Source: Sphingobacterium spiritivorum (GTDB lineage Bacteria > Bacteroidota > Bacteroidia > Sphingobacteriales > Sphingobacteriaceae). From it: a DNA stretch of 64,000 nucleotides. Of this stretch, positions 18,401 to 25,364 are shown piece after piece. The position numbers were made by a program, and so were the translations under genes. The stretch's first letter is position 1. The number at the start of each line of letters is the position of its first letter. Under the pieces are notes generated by a model. The model saw nothing but the letters and a program-made list of their open reading frames with translations. It ran no database searches and was not told the DNA's origin. Where the stretch lies: assembly GCF_016725325.1 (NCBI RefSeq), contig NZ_CP068083.1:1674001-1738000 (forward strand). The letters are read 5' to 3'.

Positions 18401-18699
18401 GCGACAGAGATGGTGTAAACATCGACATTACCATCATAGTTACCTGTAAAAGCAATCTGCTTTCCGTCGGGTGAAAACATTGGATTTCTTTCTACATCGG
18501 GGTTGACAGTAAGTCTTTTAGGATTACTGCCATCTCTTCCTGCGATCCAGATATCGCCTCCATATACAAAAGAAATGTGATTTTGACTGATGCTGGGATT
18601 TCTCAATAAGAGAGTTTCCTGTTGCTGTCCCTGAGCAGCTGTAGCTGAAAATACTGTGAGAATGATACTACTGAAATAGAATCTTAGCTTTTTATTCAT
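15436..18699 (-). CDS. Tricorn-like S41 family protease
   Basis: This 1087-residue exported protein begins with a signal peptide ending near TAAQG. Residues about 30-540 carry repeated WD40-like beta-propeller blades (PD40), each with a pattern like FSPDGKQIAFTG or WSPNGKWISYLS. A highly charged Lys/Glu linker follows (about 550-580). Then come a C-terminal tricorn domain, a PDZ-like region (about 760-850) and an S41 tail-specific protease core with the nucleophile Ser in NENAGSGGDMMPY near residue 970. The architecture matches tricorn protease homologues, which degrade peptides; in Bacteroidota they are exported. It stands alone on the minus strand. Confidence 0.9.
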   Translation of the reverse strand: MNKKLRFYFSSIILTVFSATAAQGQQQETLLLRNPSISQNHISFVYGGDIWIAGRDGSNPKRLTVNPDVERNPMFSPDGKQIAFTGNYDGNVDVYTISVAGGEPKRITYHPAADVMRGWINNEELYFTSTQEFQYSLGSRLYKININKGKDEALPMPTAFEGSPSPDGNYWAYLKNSDPTEREVVAFKRYRGGGMPSIWIFNNKTNDIEIVPGEKSNNVKPIWLGDKIYFLSDRDKIVNIFSYDTKTKKTEKITNSKEYDIRTLNGFGDDLIYEAEGKIYTFNIKSKKTSHIPVQIFADNTYKRPHYTNISEGIRNWNVSPTGQRAIFEARGEIFTVPKEKGDARNISSSPGSHERFPNWSPNGKWISYLSDARGKYELVLRDQMAKNDPIYISLGDYYFYFDPIWSPDSKKLFFNDAHLNLYYVDIDTKKVTKVDDDVLGSHTNRTGNYFEPSWSPDSKWISYIKTLPNTVSAVFMYNLDTKQSQQITDGMSETHQPTFSRDGKYLFFTASTNTGLTNSGLHMSAYERSPNYTIYAFILAKDTPSPFKLESDEEAVGKDKEKEEEKKKEEKEEKKEEPKVKNIKVEFDQISNRIVALPLPAGYYKLDGRVEDMLLYQRGRTIGAYDLKKLEDKVFVEGAGGFEVSADGKKLMYSLGGSYFIVNSNQKPIPDNGKLKIDNVKQLVDPAAEWKQVFNEVWAMEKEYFYVENMHGADWNAVKRKYEKFLPYVNHRSDLSYLLNEMMGEMVVGHSYIYPGDQPRTPSVNVGMLGADYKIVDNRYQISKIYTRMEWNPELQAPLAEPGIEVSEGMFIVSVNGVELTADMNIYSLFNQTAGKQTVIMVNSKPSLVGAKEVVVKPIPFSDEINLRQTEWVERNRKRTDELSKGQIAYVYMPNTGSEGYTSFNRYYFSQMDKKALLLDERNNGGGSVADYVIDLLSRDLIAGWGIRDGKSFTTPGNGIYGPKAMIINENAGSGGDMMPYMFRHKGLGKLVGRTTMGILVGISGYPILLDGGRVTSPNFGIFDLKGNYIIENEGVAPDVFVEQTPKEVLQGRDPQLEKTIQILLEEMKTYPYQQMRKPADPVRVN

Positions 18700-18770
18700 A
18701 AAGTAGGAAATATACTATTAAAATTTTGTTGTAAAACAGCATGAAGATACAGTTATGAAATCTGATTTAC

Positions 18771-18800
18771 AAAAAAAGCGCTGAGATTATCAGCGCTTTA
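18771..18800 (-). terminator. Terminator after the zinc-ribbon gene
   Basis: AAAGCGCTGA (18775-18784) pairs with TCAGCGCTTT (18790-18799). Read on the minus strand the stem ends in a run of seven T, as expected downstream of the gene ending at 18824. Confidence 0.85.
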
Positions 18801-18823
18801 ACATTTTTTATCGTAAATCGAAA

Positions 18824-19573
18824 CTAAACCATTTCGCATTCTACTTCCAGTAGGATTCCTTCGTCAACGATTACACGTCCGCAGTGCTCACAAATAATGA
18901 TTTTTTTGCGTTGGCGAATTTCAGATTGCATCTGTGCAGGGATCTTATTGTGACATCCTGAACAGCTGTCGCGATCAATAGAAACTACAGCAAGACCATT
19001 TTTGAATGAATTACGAAGTCTGTTGTAGACATTCATTAAACGATCCTCAATGTTTTTCTCTGCTGCTTCAGCATTCTTCAATAACGTATCTTCCTCTTTC
19101 TGAGTTTCTGCCGTAATTGTATCCAGCTCTTTTCTTTTTCCTTCAAGCTCAGTCTTATTGTAACCTAAGGTTTTTTCTGTGCTTTCGTACTGTTCAGTCT
19201 TGTTACGGATTTCAAACTCATATTCTTTGATTCGTTTTTCACAAACCTGAATTTCTAAGCCCTGAATTTCGATCTCCTTAGTGATAGCATCATATTCACG
19301 ATTGTTTTTAACTTCGTTCAGCTGACCTTCATATTTCTTGATGGCCCCCTGAGCGTCCTTAATCATGTTTTTGCGCTTTACGATAGAATCTTCCAATTCA
19401 TCCAGATCCGTTCTGATTTTCTCAATACGGGTTTCTAATCCTGCGATTTCATCTTCAAGATCAGCTACTTCGATAGGCAATTCACCTCTGATTTGACGAA
19501 TTTTATCGACTTTAGTATGTATGGTTTGCAAAGACCATAATGCTTTCAATTTTTGTTCTACAGTTTGTTCCAT
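18824..19573 (-). CDS. Coiled-coil protein with C-terminal C4 zinc ribbon (CT398-like)
   Basis: The 249-residue protein consists mostly of a long antiparallel coiled coil (about residues 10-190, rich in Glu, Lys and Ile) followed by a C4 zinc ribbon: CSGCHNKIP near residue 205 and CEHCGRVI near 228. This is the zf-RING_7/CT398 family; a chlamydial member was linked to sigma-54 and type III secretion, but the general function is unknown. Its ATG overlaps the stop of the NIF3-family gene by one base (TAATG). The pairing of these two families is common in bacteria, suggesting a joint role. Confidence 0.88.
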   Translation of the reverse strand: MEQTVEQKLKALWSLQTIHTKVDKIRQIRGELPIEVADLEDEIAGLETRIEKIRTDLDELEDSIVKRKNMIKDAQGAIKKYEGQLNEVKNNREYDAITKEIEIQGLEIQVCEKRIKEYEFEIRNKTEQYESTEKTLGYNKTELEGKRKELDTITAETQKEEDTLLKNAEAAEKNIEDRLMNVYNRLRNSFKNGLAVVSIDRDSCSGCHNKIPAQMQSEIRQRKKIIICEHCGRVIVDEGILLEVECEMV

Positions 19574-20670
19574 TAACAGTAGTATTTTATTGGATTTGTG
19601 TCTGTTTCCGTTATTAGGACTGCAAAGTTAGCAAATTTATTCCGAATAATCTCTAACAATAATTCTTGCGTAAATTGTTCACTTTCAAAATGTCCCGTAT
19701 CTGCAATGACGATCTGACCTTCAGCATCAAAAAACTCGTGATACTTATAATCTGCCGTAACAAAAAAATCTGCTCCTGATCTTTTTGCATCAGCAAGCAA
19801 AAAGCCTCCTGCACCCCCACATACTGCTACCCGAGACACTTCTTTGCCTCTCAATTCAGTATGACGAATGACGGTAAGATTGAGCTTTTCCTTCAAGTAT
19901 TGCAGAAAATCTATTTCACTCATCGGTTCGGATAAATTTCCTATCACTCCAGACCCTATAGTCTGATAATTATTCTGCAATGTAACAATATTATACGCAA
20001 CCTCTTCATAGGGATGACTTGCATACATGGCTACGAGAATCTCACGCTCTTTTATTTGTGGGTAGATAACTTCTATTTTAGTTTCTTCAACCCTTTCCTG
20101 CTGGCCGATCTCGCCAATAGCAGGTTCAGCTCCTTCCAATGGTCTGAAAGTTCCGTATCCGGCACTGTTGTAGCTACACTGGTCATAATTACCAATATTG
20201 CCTGCTCCTGCATCAAAAAGAGCCGTCCGCACAAGCTCCACGTGTGTTCTCGGTACGTATACCACCAGCTTATTTAACAGATTCTTCTTTTGCTTTAATA
20301 TAGCTGTATTTTCCAGATGAAGCTTCTCCGCAATTTTTGAACTGACCCCACCAAAGATATTATCCAGATTGGTATGAATAGCATAAATAGCTATGTTATT
20401 CCGGATAGCCTTAATAATCACTCGCTCCACATAATTGGATCCGGTAAACTTTTTCAAGCCCCCGAATACAATAGGGTGATGCGAAATAATGATATCACAT
20501 CCTTCAGCAATAGCTTCATCCACAACAGCTTCGGTGCAATCTAAGGAGATTAATGCACGGTGAATCTCATCTCCGGGATTACCCACTAACAGACCAGAAT
20601 TATCATAAGATTCCTGATATGCCAAAGGAGCTATACTCTCTAAATAGTTTGTTAGTTCAAATATTTTCAT
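19573..20670 (-). CDS. NIF3-like dinuclear metal center protein with PII/CutA-like insert (DUF34)
   Basis: The 365-residue protein belongs to the NIF3/YbgI/YqfO (DUF34) family, which forms toroidal hexamers with two metal ions. Metal-ligand regions are IISHHPIVFGGLKKFTG near residue 61, IYAIHTNLDNIFGGVS near 95 and DTGHFESEQFTQELL near 327. A central insert (about 130-235) resembles the PII-like domain of YqfO. Proposed roles include GTP cyclohydrolase type 2-like activity or metal handling, but the real function is not established. It is the first of a two-gene operon with the zinc-ribbon protein. Confidence 0.92.
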   Translation of the reverse strand: MKIFELTNYLESIAPLAYQESYDNSGLLVGNPGDEIHRALISLDCTEAVVDEAIAEGCDIIISHHPIVFGGLKKFTGSNYVERVIIKAIRNNIAIYAIHTNLDNIFGGVSSKIAEKLHLENTAILKQKKNLLNKLVVYVPRTHVELVRTALFDAGAGNIGNYDQCSYNSAGYGTFRPLEGAEPAIGEIGQQERVEETKIEVIYPQIKEREILVAMYASHPYEEVAYNIVTLQNNYQTIGSGVIGNLSEPMSEIDFLQYLKEKLNLTVIRHTELRGKEVSRVAVCGGAGGFLLADAKRSGADFFVTADYKYHEFFDAEGQIVIADTGHFESEQFTQELLLEIIRNKFANFAVLITETDTNPIKYYC

Positions 20671-20715
20671 TCAACTCTTTTTTGCTTTACTTTACCAAAG
20701 AAAAGGATCAGGCCT

Positions 20716-21186
20716 TTATCCTTCATTAACATCTTTTTCCACAAACTTATTGTGCTCTATCAATAAAACTCTGTATTGATTGATCTTTACCCAATATGTA
20801 ATGAAATAAATCAGATTCATAATACCTGCAATAACAAGTATAAAGGGTGGAAAAGGAATATTAATGGAAAGAAATGTCCATGCATAAATTTGTCCTTCCT
20901 TACGTGTAGGATTTTCTTCCACCGGAATTTTACGGTCATAAAATTCATTATTCAGGGAGTCGCAGAGTCTTCGTGCGACCTCAAAGTGCCAGTAAATATT
21001 AAACAGGGGCACAGCTACAAACCAGGCTTGTGACGGCAAAATATTCCTGTTTTCCGGAGCGATCAGATTTAATGTTTTCCGAATGGTATTGGCAAATAAA
21101 ATCCAGCAAATCAGACGAACTGCGGATGCTGCCAAAACAATGTACAGCATTTCCATCGTCATCTTATCAGGTGTAAACTCTAGCAT
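20716..21186 (-). CDS. Hypothetical membrane protein
   Basis: This 156-residue protein has three to four hydrophobic segments (about residues 10-30, 50-68, 100-135) and a central LPSQAWFVAVPLFNIYWHF patch reminiscent of small bacterial membrane proteins with a Pro-rich re-entrant stretch. I do not recognise a family with confidence; DUF4328 is a possibility. It lies 45 bases upstream of the NIF3-family gene on the same strand and may be co-transcribed with it. Confidence 0.65.
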   Translation of the reverse strand: MLEFTPDKMTMEMLYIVLAASAVRLICWILFANTIRKTLNLIAPENRNILPSQAWFVAVPLFNIYWHFEVARRLCDSLNNEFYDRKIPVEENPTRKEGQIYAWTFLSINIPFPPFILVIAGIMNLIYFITYWVKINQYRVLLIEHNKFVEKDVNEG

Positions 21187-21365
21187 TCTTAATTTTGAAT
21201 TTCTTCTTTAAATATAGGCTGAATTATTCAAAACTTGATATTTATGAATAATATTTAGCACCTATCTGACAATTTAACAACCTGTAAAAAGTTCTTTGGT
21301 TTTATTTTTCTTACAAAATCAGCGAAAATAGGCTTATTACAGAGTCATTCTTCTATTTCTGTTCT

Positions 21366-22076
21366 TTAAAAATACAGAAGGAAAATAGCCGGTTTTTTGT
21401 GAAAATCATCCTTTCTTTTTTTCCACTGATCCACTGTAAGTGTCAGGATAAATTCATCCTGAGCAGTCAGATTACAGGCCACACATATTTTGGTTTGAGG
21501 CTTGCAGACCTTCAGTAATTCCGCGAATAAGGCATTGTTGCGAAAGGGAGTTTCTATAAAAATCTGTGTCTGCTTGTCTCTGTATGCCTGTACTTCCAGA
21601 TCTTTTATCTTCCGGTTTCTATCCGATTTATCGATAGGCAAGTATCCCTGAAATGCAAATTTCTGTCCACTGAAACCAGAAGCCATTAAGGCTAAAAGAA
21701 TGGAACTTGGTCCCACCAAAGGAACAACCTTTATACCTTTGCTATGTGCTTCAGCGACAATATCCGCACCCGGATCTGCTACTCCAGGACATCCAGCTTC
21801 AGACATTAATCCCACATTTTTGCCCGCCATCAGTCCTTTGAAAAACTCCTGTTTATTTCCCTGATCACGGTTATGTTTACCATAATCATGGATGATCAAC
21901 TGTTGTTGCGGAATAGACAAACCGGCTTGTTTCAAAAATTTCCGGGCAGTTTTTTCGTTTTCTACAATATATTCATCCAGTGTATTGATGGTCTCTTGTA
22001 AATAGGGTGTATAAGAAGCCATTGCAGCGTCATCGCTCAACGGAACAGGAAGGAGATACAATATACCTTTTGACAT
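21366..22076 (-). CDS. SAM-dependent methyltransferase, RsmI/tetrapyrrole methylase family
   Basis: The protein has 236 residues from ATG 22076 (an in-frame TTG lies two codons earlier). It has the tetrapyrrole methylase fold: LYLLPVPLSD at the N-terminus, GLMSEAGCPGVADPGADIV near residue 90 and VPLVGPSSILLALMASGFSG near 115. This is the RsmI/YraL branch, which methylates the 2'-O of C1402 in 16S rRNA, but the protein is shorter than E. coli RsmI and lacks its C-terminal domain, so the target is inferred. A TAGGTTTG -7 box lies three bases before the ATG, suggesting a leaderless mRNA. Confidence 0.82.
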   Translation of the reverse strand: MSKGILYLLPVPLSDDAAMASYTPYLQETINTLDEYIVENEKTARKFLKQAGLSIPQQQLIIHDYGKHNRDQGNKQEFFKGLMAGKNVGLMSEAGCPGVADPGADIVAEAHSKGIKVVPLVGPSSILLALMASGFSGQKFAFQGYLPIDKSDRNRKIKDLEVQAYRDKQTQIFIETPFRNNALFAELLKVCKPQTKICVACNLTAQDEFILTLTVDQWKKRKDDFHKKPAIFLLYF

Positions 22077-22079
22077 ATA

Positions 22080-22087
22080 CAAACCTA
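22080..22087 (-). promoter_or_regulatory. -7 box of the RsmI-like gene
   Basis: TAGGTTTG on the minus strand matches TAnnTTTG exactly and ends three bases before ATG 22076. No good -33 TTTG is present at the usual distance. Confidence 0.45.
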
Positions 22088-22241
22088 GTCATTTATGACG
22101 AATATGATCAGACGAATACAAATTTATCTTGTTTGTCAGCATTTGAATAGGATACGTAATCGTCATTTAACAAACATTAACAAGCTCTGGTTCAGGATTT
22201 TTTCATTTTTACGTAATTTTATCACATTCAGGGAGTTGTTC

Positions 22242-22272
22242 TTTGATAATTTATAAATTATAGTAATATTTG
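22242..22272 (+). promoter_or_regulatory. Promoter of apaG
   Basis: TTTG (22242-22245) and TTTG (22269-22272) are 23 bases apart as in the consensus; the -7 box reads AATATTTG, so the TA is imperfect. It ends five bases before the ATG. Confidence 0.55.
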
Positions 22273-22277
22273 CATTA

Positions 22278-22664
22278 ATGGTATCTCTAATAACAGAAGG
22301 TGTAAAGATTTCGGTAGAGAGTATTTATCAACCGGAATATTCTAATCCTGAAAAGGAACATTTCATGTTTGCTTATCGTATTTCTATTGAAAACGTAGGC
22401 GATTATACCGTTCAGCTATTGCGTCGTCACTGGCAAATATTTGATGCAATTGGAGAACACAGGGAAGTAGAAGGAGATGGGGTCGTGGGGGAACAGCCAG
22501 TTATACAGCCAGGAGAATCACATCAATATGTCTCCGGTTGTAATCTTAAAAGCGAAATGGGCTATATGGAAGGTACATACCAAATGTCCCGCCAGTTAGA
22601 CGGAGAGATTTTTTATGTAGAGATTCCCCGTTTTAACCTTATTGCTAATCACCGCTTAAATTAA
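22278..22664 (+). CDS. apaG: ApaG (DUF525) family protein
   Basis: The 128-residue protein is a single fibronectin-III-like ApaG domain. Typical segments are FMFAYRISIENVGDYTVQLL, RRHWQIFD, VVGEQPVIQPGESHQYVSG and a final FNLIANHRLN. ApaG occurs beside apaH in proteobacteria and was linked to magnesium/cobalt efflux; the molecular function is not settled. Here it is a single gene with its own promoter. Confidence 0.92.
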   Translation: MVSLITEGVKISVESIYQPEYSNPEKEHFMFAYRISIENVGDYTVQLLRRHWQIFDAIGEHREVEGDGVVGEQPVIQPGESHQYVSGCNLKSEMGYMEGTYQMSRQLDGEIFYVEIPRFNLIANHRLN

Positions 22665-22746
22665 CAGTTATATATACACTGTCATAAAGAAGTACAATTC
22701 TAAGCTTTCCTATAAATATTACGCTGTTTAAACCCGTTAAATTCTG

Positions 22747-22754
22747 TATTTTTG
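22747..22754 (+). promoter_or_regulatory. -7 box of the NAD(P)-binding protein gene
   Basis: TATTTTTG matches TAnnTTTG and ends nine bases before ATG 22764. The -33 region has TTTA rather than TTTG. Confidence 0.4.
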
Positions 22755-22763
22755 TACCTTATT

Positions 22764-23429
22764 ATGGATAAGACTGGCTATACCGCACTTGTTTTAGGCT
22801 CCACAGGCCTGATTGGCAGCTTTTTGGTCGAGATGCTTTTGGATAATACACAGTATTCAACAGTATACGCTGTATCAAGAAGTCAGCTACAGATGCAACA
22901 TCCCAAGCTTATCAATATTATAGCAGATGCAGATTCAATAGCACATCAGCTGGAAAATATAGCTGTTGATCACCTGTATTGCTGTCTGGGAAGTACCAAA
23001 AGTAAAACTCCTGATCTCTCTGCATATTATAAGATAGATCATGATTATCCTTTGTCGGTAGCACAGCATCTCAAAGACAAAGGGCTTTCTGCGGTAAGTT
23101 TGGTTTCAAGTATGGGAGCTAATGTATTATCCAATAACTTCTACCTGAAAATGAAAGGAGAGATTGAGCGCGATATAGAATTACTTTCGATTAAAAGAAC
23201 ATTCATATTCAGACCATCCTTATTATTGGGAAAACGCAAAGAAAACAGAATGCTGGAGAAGGTATCTTCAGCGGTTATGAATATTATAAATTATTTCCTA
23301 ATAGGAAAATTAAAAGATTATAAAAGTATAAAAGGAGAAGACGTAGCCAGATCAATGATGAACATATGTTTATCTGATCTCATAGGCACTCATATCATCA
23401 AAACAGCGAAAATCAAAGAATTAGCGTGA
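22764..23429 (+). CDS. NAD(P)-binding Rossmann-fold protein (atypical SDR, HTATIP2-like)
   Basis: The protein has 221 residues from ATG 22764, chosen over an upstream in-frame TTG because it lies next to a -7 box. The N-terminal dinucleotide motif is LVLGSTGLIGSFLVEML, followed by CCLGSTKSKTPD and a later VSLVSSMGAN near residue 115. This resembles the NAD(P)H-binding atypical SDRs related to HTATIP2/TIP30. A typical YxxxK active site is replaced by FYLKMKGEIERDI, so an NADP-binding or regulatory role is possible. The substrate is unknown. The stop overlaps the GTG start of the next gene by four bases (GTGA). Confidence 0.8.
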   Translation: MDKTGYTALVLGSTGLIGSFLVEMLLDNTQYSTVYAVSRSQLQMQHPKLINIIADADSIAHQLENIAVDHLYCCLGSTKSKTPDLSAYYKIDHDYPLSVAQHLKDKGLSAVSLVSSMGANVLSNNFYLKMKGEIERDIELLSIKRTFIFRPSLLLGKRKENRMLEKVSSAVMNIINYFLIGKLKDYKSIKGEDVARSMMNICLSDLIGTHIIKTAKIKELA

Positions 23430-25288
23430 GTATATTATCTACAGAACAGGTCAGTCATTCCTTCAATGACAGATGGTTATTCAAAGACATCCATTTTGGA
23501 CTACAAAAGGGTGACCGGATAGCTCTTGTCGGAATTAACGGTACCGGCAAATCTACACTTCTATCTATTTTAGCAGAAAAGGTAATTCCGACTTCAGGAA
23601 AAGTAGTAAAGGAAAAAGGAATTAAAATTGGCTTTCTTGCTCAAGATCCAGACTTTTCAGGATTACATTCTATCAATGATTTCATTTATAGTGCGGATAA
23701 CGAACAGCAGACTTTAATTCGTCAATATGAAGAATTGTTAAGTACAGATGAACCTGATCAGCAAAAACTGGAAGATCTTACTGAAAAATTATCTTTGCTC
23801 AATGCATGGGAATATGAATACAACATCAAGACTATTCTAAACCGCCTTAATATTATTGATTTCACCCAGCAGATAGATAATTTGTCAGGAGGTCAGAGAA
23901 AAAGGCTGGCACTTGCAAAATTACTAATTGACGAACCTGATGTCTATATTTTAGATGAGCCTACGAATCATCTGGATATAGAGACTATAGAATGGTTAGA
24001 AAAGCTATTGACTACAGGAAATAAAACAGTATTATTAGTAACGCACGATCGTTACTTTTTGGATGGAGTCTGTACAGAAATCCGCGAACTTGACAGAGGA
24101 AATCTTCTGACATTCAAAGGTAACTACAGCTATTATCTGGAGAAAAAAGCAGAACGCGAAGCTAATGATTCCATATTGGTTGAAAAGAGTAGAAATCTGT
24201 TGCGTAAGGAATTGGAATGGATGCGCAGACAACCGCAGGCTCGAGGGACTAAATCCAAATCCAGAATTGAAGCTTACTATGATCTAGAGGAAAAATCTAA
24301 AGCTGCAAAGAAAAATGATATTGTACAGCTGAGTGTAAAAGTAAGTCGCCAGGGCTCCAAAATTCTGGAAATAGAAAATGCTTCTAAAAGCTTCGGAACT
24401 AAATCAGTAATTGAAAATTTCAGCTATACTTTCAAAAAGGGAGATCGCATTGGTTTATCCGGTCGCAATGGTTCCGGAAAATCCACCTTCCTGAATTTAA
24501 TCACAGGCATTGAAAAACCAACTTCCGGAACAATCAGTGTAGGAGAGACTACAGTATACGGATACTATAAACAAGGCGGTCTGGAATTTCAAACCAATGA
24601 ACGTGTAATAGATGTTGTAAAGAATGTGGCTGAATATATAGAAATGGCTAAAGGAGAAGTGATCACCGCTTCTCAATTATTAACACATTTCTTATTCCCT
24701 CCGGAGAAACAATTCGGCATGGTTGAAAAATTAAGTGGGGGAGAACGTAAGCGTTTGCAACTTATGCGTGTGCTTATGCGTAATCCAAACTTTCTTATTC
24801 TGGATGAGCCTTCCAATGATCTTGACATTGATACTTTAAATGTACTGGAAGATTTTCTTGAAAAATATACAGGCGTACTTCTTCTGGTTTCACACGATCG
24901 TTATCTGGTAGACAAACTGACCGATCAACTTTTCATCTTTGATGGATCAGGAAATATCAACATCTATAACGGAAACTATGCAGACTTCAAAGCAGAGCAG
25001 GACCTATTAAACAAGCAACTCAAAGCTGGAAAAACAAATGTAAAACCTGTAGAAGTAAAAGAACAACCAAGCAAGAAAAAGCTAAGCTATAAAGAACAAA
25101 AAGAATATGAAGATCTGGAAAAAGAAGTAACCTCTTTAGAACAGCAGATCGCAGAAAAAACAGAAGTGTTAAATTCAACAACCGACCATTTACAACTCGT
25201 CGAGATTGCGGAAGCTATCAAATCACTTGAATTAAAACTAGAAGAAAAAACAGAACGTTGGTTATTATTAGCAGAACTTGCAGAATAA
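23426..25288 (+). CDS. ABC-F family ATPase (Uup-like)
   Basis: The 620-residue protein starts with GTG within the overlap GTGA, coupled to the preceding gene. It carries two ABC domains without membrane segments: Walker A GINGTGKST near residue 37, signature LSGGQRKRLALA near 154 and Walker B VYILDEPTNHLD; then a second set GRNGSGKST near 347, LSGGERKRLQL and FLILDEPSNDLD. A C-terminal coiled coil (about 545-620) identifies the Uup branch of ABC-F proteins, which act on ribosomes or on DNA transposition intermediates, with the exact role unsettled. A cluster of parS sites follows its stop codon. Confidence 0.93.
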   Translation: MSILSTEQVSHSFNDRWLFKDIHFGLQKGDRIALVGINGTGKSTLLSILAEKVIPTSGKVVKEKGIKIGFLAQDPDFSGLHSINDFIYSADNEQQTLIRQYEELLSTDEPDQQKLEDLTEKLSLLNAWEYEYNIKTILNRLNIIDFTQQIDNLSGGQRKRLALAKLLIDEPDVYILDEPTNHLDIETIEWLEKLLTTGNKTVLLVTHDRYFLDGVCTEIRELDRGNLLTFKGNYSYYLEKKAEREANDSILVEKSRNLLRKELEWMRRQPQARGTKSKSRIEAYYDLEEKSKAAKKNDIVQLSVKVSRQGSKILEIENASKSFGTKSVIENFSYTFKKGDRIGLSGRNGSGKSTFLNLITGIEKPTSGTISVGETTVYGYYKQGGLEFQTNERVIDVVKNVAEYIEMAKGEVITASQLLTHFLFPPEKQFGMVEKLSGGERKRLQLMRVLMRNPNFLILDEPSNDLDIDTLNVLEDFLEKYTGVLLLVSHDRYLVDKLTDQLFIFDGSGNINIYNGNYADFKAEQDLLNKQLKAGKTNVKPVEVKEQPSKKKLSYKEQKEYEDLEKEVTSLEQQIAEKTEVLNSTTDHLQLVEIAEAIKSLELKLEEKTERWLLLAELAE

Positions 25289-25296
25289 CAAGAAAG

Positions 25297-25312
25297 CGTT
25301 CCACGTGAAACT
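25297..25312 (+). other. parS-like centromere site 1
   Basis: CGTTCCACGTGAAACT differs from the Bacillus-type parS TGTTCCACGTGAAACA only at the two outer bases. It lies in the 76-base gap between the ABC-F gene and mnmG. ParB is expected to bind here; parA/parB are not in the window. Confidence 0.85.
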
Positions 25313-25319
25313 ATAGATA

Positions 25320-25335
25320 AATTAAACGTGAAGCA
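25320..25335 (+). other. Degenerate parS-like half copy between the two sites
   Basis: AATTAAACGTGAAGCA matches the parS consensus at 11 of 16 positions, including the ACGTGAA core. It sits 23 bases after site 1 and 21 bases before site 2. It may be a decayed third copy or chance. Confidence 0.35.
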
Positions 25336-25340
25336 GTGAT

Positions 25341-25356
25341 TGTTCCACGTGAAACT
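25341..25356 (+). other. parS-like centromere site 2
   Basis: TGTTCCACGTGAAACT matches the parS consensus at 15 of 16 positions. It ends eight bases before the mnmG start codon, so ParB binding could also influence mnmG expression. Confidence 0.88.
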
Positions 25357-25364
25357 AAAATAAA

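Noticed and set aside
20239..20244. CACGTG inside the NIF3-family gene
   Set aside because: The flanks do not match parS; it is a six-base chance match in coding sequence.
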